Of a stretch of 20,271 bases of DNA, positions 14,306 through 20,271 are shown one piece after another (the first letter of the stretch is position 1; each line of letters starts with the position of its first letter). The position numbers were made by a program, and so were the translations under genes. The stretch is taken from the NCBI GenBank assembly GCA_009786775.1, contig WQRL01000001.1, positions 1-20,271 on the forward strand. Direction: 5' to 3'. The DNA comes from Oscillospiraceae bacterium (GTDB lineage Bacteria > Bacillota > Clostridia > Oscillospirales > Oscillospiraceae). Under the pieces are notes generated by a model that made no database searches, was not told where the DNA came from, and saw only the letters and a list, made by a program, of their open reading frames with translations.

Positions 14306-16894
14306 ATGAAAATGGAAACTAAAAACAACATTAAAACAGGCAACCTATATTTGACATCCCACTATATTAAGCGGTCACGGATTAATAATATTTTAGATCA
14401 GGTGGCATCTTGCAAACTTGTTTATGTTATTTCGGGAACAGGCTATGGCAAGACTCAGGCTGTGTCCCACTACATACAAGCACAACAGGATGCTGCTGTC
14501 GGATGGATGCAGCTTACTTTGAGTGACAATGCAGGCTCTCTTTTTTGGGAGAGCTTTACTCGGATGATTTCCTCCTATAATCCGGATTTGGCGGAAAGGC
14601 TAATGGGCTTCGGGTTTCCGAAAACTTCGGCACAGTTTAAGCTGGTAGCTGAAGTTATAAAGCATCCGCTGCACCGCTTTGAGAAGAGTTTTCTGGTGTT
14701 TGACGACTTTCATCTGATATACTCGAAGGAAATTTTTACATTTATAGAGCGTTGCGTTAACCAAAAGGTTCCGGGGCTGTGCATTATTGTAATCGCCAGG
14801 GAAGAGCCTGACATAAATATTATACCCCTTCTTTCTGGAGAAAATGTGGGGATTATCACTGAGGGTGACCTGAAATTTACGCAGGCGGAGGCCACAGATT
14901 TTTTCATACAGTGCGGAGTGCCGCTCTCCACAGGGGAACTATCTCAGCTTATGGATATGACAAAGGGTTGGGCTCTTGCATTAAACATGCTTTCAGCGAT
15001 TTTGACGAGAATGCCGAATAGCTATAAATATGCACTGAGCACCATGATGAAAAACATCTTTAAGTTTTTGGAAGCGGAAGCCTGGGAGGGCTTTTCAAAA
15101 GATGTGCAGAAGTCCATAGTGAAACTGTCACTGCTGTCGGATTTGCCGATTGTATTTGCACAAAGTTTTTCAGACGAGTCGGAGCTTTTGCAAAACACTC
15201 CGCTGCTTTCGCCTTTTATATGGTTTAGCCATTATACGGACAACTTGAAAATACACCCGCTCTACCTGGAGTTTTTGCAAAGCAAGCTATATGTCCTGTC
15301 CGACGAAGAAAAAAAGGAAACGTACTGCAAGGCGGCGCAGTGGTGCTGTGAAAATGCCTTTTATATGGACGCTGTTGCTTATTATGCTAAGCTGGGGCGC
15401 TTTGAGAGTATAGTCAAAACATTTTTTTCATACCCTTTCAAATTGCCCCGCAATACAAGTGAATATTTTCTGGGCATTTTGGAAAACATCCAGCCGTGCA
15501 GTGGAAATAAAAATGATGTGAGCTATCTGCTGCTGAAGAATTTTTTCGTTCCGCTGCTGCTGGTCGGAGCGGGCAAGTATGATGAAGCACAGGAGCGTTC
15601 CTTGGCTGTAATAAGGAAATGGGAGCGTGTGGACTCACCTGTTTCCGATGTGATTCTCTACAGCTCTTATAGCAACTTGGCATATATTGACATGTATAAC
15701 TGCACAGTTACGCACAACTATAATGCTCCAGAACTTTTGAAAAAATCCGTGGAATATTTTAAGCGCTCAGAAATCTTGCCTGAAGAAGCGGTGGCAGCCT
15801 TTTTTAGTGCCGATGTGCGCTCTTTTGCCTGCTTAGTCGGCGAGGGAGCAGCCTTGCAGGAATTAGAGCTTTTTTTGGAAGCGGTAAGGCTGACGGCGGA
15901 GTACAATAAAGAAACGCACTTTAATGTATTTGCAGGTTATGAGGACTTGGTCGCCTGCGAATATGCTTTTTTCAAAAACCAGCCTGAGCTTGCGAGGCGT
16001 CATGCCCATAGCGCAATGATTAAGGCGCAGGATAAAAAGCAATACAGCATTTCTGCGCTGGCGGAAAAATATCTGCTTAGAATTGCGGTGCAAGAGGGTG
16101 ATACAGCCCTTGCAAGAGGTATATTAAAGAATATGCGCTCGCATCTGGATAATAAAGATTTCCGAAACGGCCAGCTTTATTATGATTTGTATACGGGGAC
16201 GTTTTATGTGTCCATCGGGGTGTTGGAGCCTATTGCGCAGTGGCTTGTTTTGGATGAAAAAGAAATGATTTCCGGCATTAAAATCCTATCAAGGGAGCTG
16301 GTTGTGAGCGTATCTTATTATATCGCCGCAAAAAAATATCAGCAGGCATTGACTTTGCTCAATAACTCCCATCTAAGAGAGCCGCATGAGCGTTTTTTGT
16401 TCGGCGAAATAAGAATCTCAGTTCTAACTGCGGTGGCATTAGTGCGGACCGGGGATACGGAGGGGGCGCTGGAAGCCTTTGAAAAAGCCTATAGGATGTC
16501 CTTTGAGGGAATGTTTGAGATGTTTTTTATCGAGCTTAAGAAAGAACTTCACCCCGTAATTGCTGCGGCAATGGCCAGTGAGAGCTGCATGATACCCAAG
16601 CAGTGGCTAAAAACAATAGAGCGCAGAATGTCTATATACGCAAAAAAAACTGCGGTAGTCGCCGAGGCGATAAAAAGGGATCTAAACATAAAAGAATCTA
16701 TTGAGCTCTCAGAGCGCGAGCGGGAGATTTTAAGTGACTTATACCACGGCCTTTCACGGGAAGAAATAGCGGACAATAGGTATCTATCTATCAATACAGT
16801 CAAGAAAACCCTGCAATCAATATACATAAAGCTCGATGCCGCAAACAGCGTGGATGCCATACGTGTTGCGCTGGAGAGAAAACTTATTGGGTAG
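14306..16894 (+). CDS. ATP-dependent LuxR-family transcriptional regulator (LAL/MalT-type)
   Basis: This 862-aa protein starts at ATG 14306 (a second ATG at 14312 is possible; the ribosome binding site is weak for both). A STAND-type ATPase module begins with the P-loop GTGYGKT (44-50) and Walker B LVFDDFH (about 130-136). The middle ~550 residues are helical, TPR-like repeats of the MalT kind, the probable signal-sensing part. Residues 799-862 are a LuxR-type helix-turn-helix (LSEREREIL...SREEIADNRYLSINTVKKTLQSIYIKL). MalT-type proteins bind ATP and an inducer, oligomerise, and activate nearby promoters. No sugar-use genes are close; the only downstream neighbour is the large secreted protein, a possible target. 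The inducer is unknown. Confidence 0.92.
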   Translation: MKMETKNNIKTGNLYLTSHYIKRSRINNILDQVASCKLVYVISGTGYGKTQAVSHYIQAQQDAAVGWMQLTLSDNAGSLFWESFTRMISSYNPDLAERLMGFGFPKTSAQFKLVAEVIKHPLHRFEKSFLVFDDFHLIYSKEIFTFIERCVNQKVPGLCIIVIAREEPDINIIPLLSGENVGIITEGDLKFTQAEATDFFIQCGVPLSTGELSQLMDMTKGWALALNMLSAILTRMPNSYKYALSTMMKNIFKFLEAEAWEGFSKDVQKSIVKLSLLSDLPIVFAQSFSDESELLQNTPLLSPFIWFSHYTDNLKIHPLYLEFLQSKLYVLSDEEKKETYCKAAQWCCENAFYMDAVAYYAKLGRFESIVKTFFSYPFKLPRNTSEYFLGILENIQPCSGNKNDVSYLLLKNFFVPLLLVGAGKYDEAQERSLAVIRKWERVDSPVSDVILYSSYSNLAYIDMYNCTVTHNYNAPELLKKSVEYFKRSEILPEEAVAAFFSADVRSFACLVGEGAALQELELFLEAVRLTAEYNKETHFNVFAGYEDLVACEYAFFKNQPELARRHAHSAMIKAQDKKQYSISALAEKYLLRIAVQEGDTALARGILKNMRSHLDNKDFRNGQLYYDLYTGTFYVSIGVLEPIAQWLVLDEKEMISGIKILSRELVVSVSYYIAAKKYQQALTLLNNSHLREPHERFLFGEIRISVLTAVALVRTGDTEGALEAFEKAYRMSFEGMFEMFFIELKKELHPVIAAAMASESCMIPKQWLKTIERRMSIYAKKTAVVAEAIKRDLNIKESIELSEREREILSDLYHGLSREEIADNRYLSINTVKKTLQSIYIKLDAANSVDAIRVALERKLIG

Positions 16895-16951
16895 AGTTTG
16901 TGTGGGCTGTTAGAAAGTGCCTTGCACTGCACAGGTAATCAAATATTGCGG

Positions 16952-16990
16952 CTCCCCCTTCTGAACATATATATGAGAAGGGGAGTTTTT
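16952..16990 (+). terminator. Intrinsic terminator of the LuxR-family gene
   Basis: A stem with one bulged C (16952-16962 with 16976-16985) and an AT-rich apex is followed by five T at 16986-16990. Confidence 0.85.
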
Positions 16991-17016
16991 GTGAGATTTT
17001 TATCCTTTTGGGTGTA

Positions 17017-17048
17017 TTGGCGGATTTAAGAATAAATATAATTATAGT
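17017..17048 (+). promoter_or_regulatory. Tentative promoter region of the secreted beta-helix protein
   Basis: TATAAT (17037-17042) and TATAGT (17043-17048) are good -10 candidates, but the only -35-like hexamer, TTGGCG at 17017-17022, is 14 or 20 nt away. Poor spacing fits a promoter that needs an activator, which would suit control by the LuxR-family protein; this is inference. Confidence 0.3.
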
Positions 17049-17126
17049 GTAGGCACATCTCAGCTATGTGGACTTATATGGTCGGAATTGCGTGGTTGAG
17101 GGTGAAGCAAAAGGAGGAAGAATACC

Positions 17127-20100
17127 GTGAAACGTATTACAGCTATTATATTGTCGGCAGGTCTTTTAATAGGTTTGTTTGTGGCGCCGGTGGCTTCTGC
17201 CTACGAGGAAGATGCGGAAGTTCCGGAAATATATGCAGAGCCCGGCGAGGGCAGTTCGGAGATAGCTGAGGGCTTAGCCGAAGAGGCGGAAGACGCAACG
17301 GACGCAGCAACTGCCGATGGCTCAGAGCCATATGCAGAACTAGGTGATGGCGACTCTGATGTAGATGAAGGAGTGCCGCCCGGCGAAGAGGCTCCTGAGT
17401 TATCCGAAGATATTCCTGATGAGGCAGACACTTCTGAGGTGTCTGACAATGCTGACGAGGAGACAGCTTCTTTTGAGGGCTTCGGTGAACCTGATGATAC
17501 AGCCGGTGAGGCGGATATTTCCGATGAATCTGAAGATGCTCCTGATGATGCAGATGCATCTAATATATCTGTAGATACACCCGGTGGGTTAGATAACGCA
17601 GGGGAATCTGAAGAAGTGCCAGAGGGTGCGCAAGAAGATATAGACGGTGAGCCAGAGGCTTTAGAAGAGGAAGAAGATGCCGTGGAAGTTGACGAGGAAG
17701 AAGAGGATGAGGACGAGGACGGCGAAGAAGAAGAAGAAGAAGAAGAAGAAGAAGAAGAAGAAGAAGAAGAAGCCGAGCCCATAGAAATCTATGTTGAACT
17801 GGACTCTAACCGCAACGTAACAGTTTCTGCTTCCAAAGAAATTGAATATGAAATAATAGATATAGATGATGAAGGCGATATCTACGTAGTTTTGAAATTG
17901 GGGTATGAAACAAATGTTTCTGAAGAATACATCACTGTCGCCCTGCCTGAAGATTGGCGCTGGATGTATAGAGAAGATATAACCGGTGATGAAACTGACA
18001 AAAATATAATAATCACTCTATACAAGATAAGCACCGGCAACAATGCGCGCCAATCATCCACCATTTACTTTAGCCAAGAAGAGGTAGATGGCCCGGACAT
18101 ATGGTATGCCCTGCCTAACAGAGAAATCACCCTAAATCCAGAACCGGCAAACACCATATACACAAGGCTGATAGAATTAATACAGCGCGCATCGGCAAAT
18201 GAAATAACCCATATTATAATACCGGTTCACATCAACACAGGAAATATAACCGGGAACAACTCGGTGGCAAGGGTGGCTGCCGGAGCTACAGTTGTGCTAA
18301 TAGGAGCGAACCCAGATGCGGAAAGCGGGCAGGCTGTAATAAGCAATACAAGCAGTGGTATTACACAGACCTTCAGAGTGCGCGGAGACGGAACCGAGAA
18401 ATGTGCGCTGGTTTTGAGAAATGTTGCACTGCAAAATTCTAGTGAAAGTTCAGCACAGGCGGCACCGGTGAACCCACCGGCACCACTTGAAATAAGGGCA
18501 CAGATAGATAATGCCAGAGGCGGCAGCGTCGCAGTAGAGACCGGAGGGCACTTTGTCTTATGCCTTGGCGGAGAAATGAGGTACAACTCCACCTCATCTA
18601 ACGGAGCCGTAGATGTTCAAAACAGCAGATTTACAATGATGCCAGGCTCTTTAATACACAACAATGTAGCCGGCAACTCAGGCGGCGGTGTAAATGTTGA
18701 GGGCTCGGGTGCATTATTTAACATGTACGGTGGCATAATAAGGGATAACCTTGCCAGAGGCGAGTTTGCAAACTCGGGCAATATGAGAGCTGTTGGAGGC
18801 GGTGTGCTTGTACAGAACGGCGGCACATTTAACATGCGCGGCGGTGAAATATCAAATAACACCGCACGGCTAGGAGAAATTGCAGCAACTCCGACTAGCA
18901 GCAATGCTATCGTCACTTCAAGCGGTGGAGGTGTGTTCGTAACAGGTGCAAGATCTGCATTTATAATGCACAAAGGCACTATAAGCGAAAATAAAGCAAT
19001 CCGCACAAGATCTTCCTCTCTTCCTTCCGCAGATGATAGGCGCAGTTTCAGGGCGGGTAATGGCGGCGGTGTGTTCCTCGGCGGAGGTGCTTCGTTCACC
19101 ATGTTTGACGGACATATACAAAATAACCTCGCCACAGCCGATGCTAATAGCCCAGCAGGCTCCTGGGATGCGGGAAACCTTTCAAATGGCGGGGGCGTAT
19201 TCCTTGGCGGGACGGGCACCACATTTAACATGCTCGGCGGTGCAATTTACGGCAACAAGGCAGTGAGGACGGTTAACTCTACAGCTCCTACAGCTTCCGT
19301 CGCGGCGGTGTTTTTTGCCGGTAATGGCGGCGGTGTAACCGTATTTAACAATGCGGTATTTACAATGGATGGCGGCGAGATTTATGAAAACAGGGCTCTG
19401 TCTGAGGGCGCTGACCCTGCGCAAAGCTCCGCATCTACACTAATGGCGGCCAATGGCGGCGGTGTTTTTGTTGCGGGTTCCGGAATAGTAGGTGATCCAG
19501 AATCCGGCAGATTTATAATGAACGGAGGCGCAATAAGAGGTAACTATGCCATGGCTACAGCCTCAAATAATACGTCGCTTTCAGGTAACGGTGGCGGTGT
19601 CGGCGTTATGACCCGGGCAGGCTTTACTATGACAGGCGGGATAATAACCGGAAACTCTGCCATAGATAACAACCAGACGACCCCAGCTCACACATTTAGG
19701 CGCGGAAACGGTGCAGGAGTATATGTGAGATTTCCTACGGGCAACACAAGCTCTGCCATTGATATGAGCGGCGGTGAAATAAGGGGTAACAATAATTTGA
19801 CAAATCATGGCGCAGGGGTATTTATATCTAATGGGCGCATGGATGTCAGCGGCACAGCTCTAATTGAGGGCAATAATAGCCCCAAGCATGGCGGCGGAAT
19901 TTATGCAGATGGCAGCGGCATTTTGAACATAGATGGCGGAGCAGTAAGCAGAAACAACGCTGTGGGAAATGGCGGGGGTATTTACATAAGTTCCCGAGAC
20001 ATTACCCTCAACATGCGAAGCGGTTCAATAACTAACAACACAGCCTTCGACGGCGGCGGCTTGTTTATACCTCACTTAAACTTGAGCAGTAACTTAAACA

Positions 20101-20271
20101 GAGTCACCATAGACCCGCCTTCGGTATTTTCAGGAAATACCGCCCGCAACGGAGTAAGGGTTGATAGCCGCTTGGCGGCGGGCACGCGCTCCCGGATAAG
20201 GCCGGATACGGTGAGTGTGGCAGTGGTGGAGGAAAATCCTGCCGGGTCAGGTGTTTTCTCAGATGGAACCC
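17127..20271 (+). CDS. Large secreted surface protein with acidic spacer and Pmp-like beta-helix repeats, 3' partial
   Basis: GTG 17127, 9 nt after AAGGAGG, opens a frame that has no stop through the right edge (1,048 codons). Residues 1-25 are a signal peptide (MKRITAII...APVASA, cleavage likely after ASA). Residues about 26-215 are extremely acidic and rich in E, D, S, P and G, ending in sixteen E (200-215). About 216-370 is a folded-looking domain with no motif I recognise. From about 371 the sequence is a right-handed beta-helix, with at least 13 repeats of the form GGGVFV..G..F.M.GG.I..N.A from residue 519 on. Such repeats occur in adhesins and polymorphic outer-membrane-type proteins; the anchor must lie beyond the window. 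The likely role is cell-surface adhesion or interaction. No enzyme motif is seen. Confidence 0.9.
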   Translation, partial: MKRITAIILSAGLLIGLFVAPVASAYEEDAEVPEIYAEPGEGSSEIAEGLAEEAEDATDAATADGSEPYAELGDGDSDVDEGVPPGEEAPELSEDIPDEADTSEVSDNADEETASFEGFGEPDDTAGEADISDESEDAPDDADASNISVDTPGGLDNAGESEEVPEGAQEDIDGEPEALEEEEDAVEVDEEEEDEDEDGEEEEEEEEEEEEEEEEAEPIEIYVELDSNRNVTVSASKEIEYEIIDIDDEGDIYVVLKLGYETNVSEEYITVALPEDWRWMYREDITGDETDKNIIITLYKISTGNNARQSSTIYFSQEEVDGPDIWYALPNREITLNPEPANTIYTRLIELIQRASANEITHIIIPVHINTGNITGNNSVARVAAGATVVLIGANPDAESGQAVISNTSSGITQTFRVRGDGTEKCALVLRNVALQNSSESSAQAAPVNPPAPLEIRAQIDNARGGSVAVETGGHFVLCLGGEMRYNSTSSNGAVDVQNSRFTMMPGSLIHNNVAGNSGGGVNVEGSGALFNMYGGIIRDNLARGEFANSGNMRAVGGGVLVQNGGTFNMRGGEISNNTARLGEIAATPTSSNAIVTSSGGGVFVTGARSAFIMHKGTISENKAIRTRSSSLPSADDRRSFRAGNGGGVFLGGGASFTMFDGHIQNNLATADANSPAGSWDAGNLSNGGGVFLGGTGTTFNMLGGAIYGNKAVRTVNSTAPTASVAAVFFAGNGGGVTVFNNAVFTMDGGEIYENRALSEGADPAQSSASTLMAANGGGVFVAGSGIVGDPESGRFIMNGGAIRGNYAMATASNNTSLSGNGGGVGVMTRAGFTMTGGIITGNSAIDNNQTTPAHTFRRGNGAGVYVRFPTGNTSSAIDMSGGEIRGNNNLTNHGAGVFISNGRMDVSGTALIEGNNSPKHGGGIYADGSGILNIDGGAVSRNNAVGNGGGIYISSRDITLNMRSGSITNNTAFDGGGLFIPHLNLSSNLNRVTIDPPSVFSGNTARNGVRVDSRLAAGTRSRIRPDTVSVAVVEENPAGSGVFSDGT
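17724..17771 (+). repeat. (GAA)16 microsatellite encoding sixteen glutamates
   Basis: Sixteen uninterrupted GAA codons, inside a longer E/D-rich stretch that begins near 17670. All use the same codon, so it is a true trinucleotide tract and not just acidic protein sequence. Slippage would change spacer length in frame. Confidence 0.97.
18681..20145 (+). repeat. About 13 degenerate beta-helix coding repeats
   Basis: Each unit reads roughly GGGV-hydrophobic-x-hydrophobic, then F.M.GG.I..N.A, with linkers of variable length. The unit starts include GGGVNV, GGGVLV, GGGVFV, GGGVFL (twice), GGGVTV, GGGVGV, GAGVYV, GAGVFI, GGGIYA, GGGIYI and GGGLFI. DNA copies have diverged, with only the GGCGGCGGT core well kept, so recent amplification is unlikely except between the fourth and fifth units. 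Confidence 0.85.

Noticed and set aside
17066..17269. 67-aa plus-strand open frame over the start of the surface protein
   Set aside because: No ribosome binding site, odd composition, and it conflicts with the GTG 17127 frame, which has AAGGAGG and a signal peptide.
17201..17782. 193-aa minus-strand open frame made mostly of serine
   Set aside because: It is the reverse complement of the GAA-rich acidic region; the plus frame has a signal peptide, ribosome binding site and beta-helix continuation.
18681..20145. Periodic GGCGGCGGT motifs considered as a CRISPR-like or other DNA repeat array
   Set aside because: The spacing is irregular, the units are coding and diverged, and they are explained by beta-helix protein repeats.

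Overview
The window reads as a chromosomal segment of a Gram-positive, Clostridia-like member of the Firmicutes. The evidence is strong AGGAGG-type ribosome binding sites, TTG and GTG starts, sigma-A-type promoters, a perfect CIRCE operator before groES-groEL, a Gram-positive phage lysis cassette, and a MalT-like LuxR regulator beside a large secreted beta-helix protein. I cannot place it to genus.

Left part (1-about 6484): the right-hand end of a prophage. In order it has a very long composite tail fibre (open at the left edge), a small one-TM protein, a phiLC3-like holin with an unusual C-terminal tail, an Amidase_2 endolysin with a strong internal ribosome binding site before its C-terminal domain, and a papain-like cysteine protease fused to a copper-amine-oxidase-N-like wall-associated domain. 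Start/stop overlaps couple the last three. Two tandem terminators close the unit. Next comes a self-contained moron-like cassette (5805-6406). It has a near-consensus extended -10 promoter overlaid by ATACT/AGTAT inverted repeats, an unlisted 44-aa membrane peptide, a converging antisense promoter at that gene's 3' end, a possible 39-aa membrane peptide, a ribbon-helix-helix protein and a terminator. This layout resembles a type I toxin-antitoxin locus joined to an RHH repressor, and it is the most novel-looking part of the window. The prophage probably ends in the 3' end of the minus-strand tRNA-Ser(CGA) gene at 6484-6572.

Middle part (6631-12682): host housekeeping genes on the plus strand. 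An Smr-domain protein, dihydrofolate reductase, thymidylate synthase (overlapping the reductase by 8 nt), a THUMP-containing rRNA methyltransferase and a diacylglycerol-kinase-family lipid kinase follow one another closely. The groES-groEL operon comes next, with its own promoter, a CIRCE element with extended 14-bp arms, and a bidirectional terminator.

Right part (12705-20271): a minus-strand lysophospholipid acyltransferase with an extra zinc-ribbon module converges on groEL. From a 332-bp divergent intergenic region, an 862-aa ATP-dependent LuxR (LAL/MalT-type) regulator runs rightward. After its terminator lies a secreted protein of more than 1,048 residues that is still open at the window's right edge. 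It has a signal peptide, a very acidic spacer containing a (GAA)16 microsatellite, and at least 13 glycine-rich Pmp-like beta-helix repeats. The LuxR protein may control this surface protein, but that is inference from position only.
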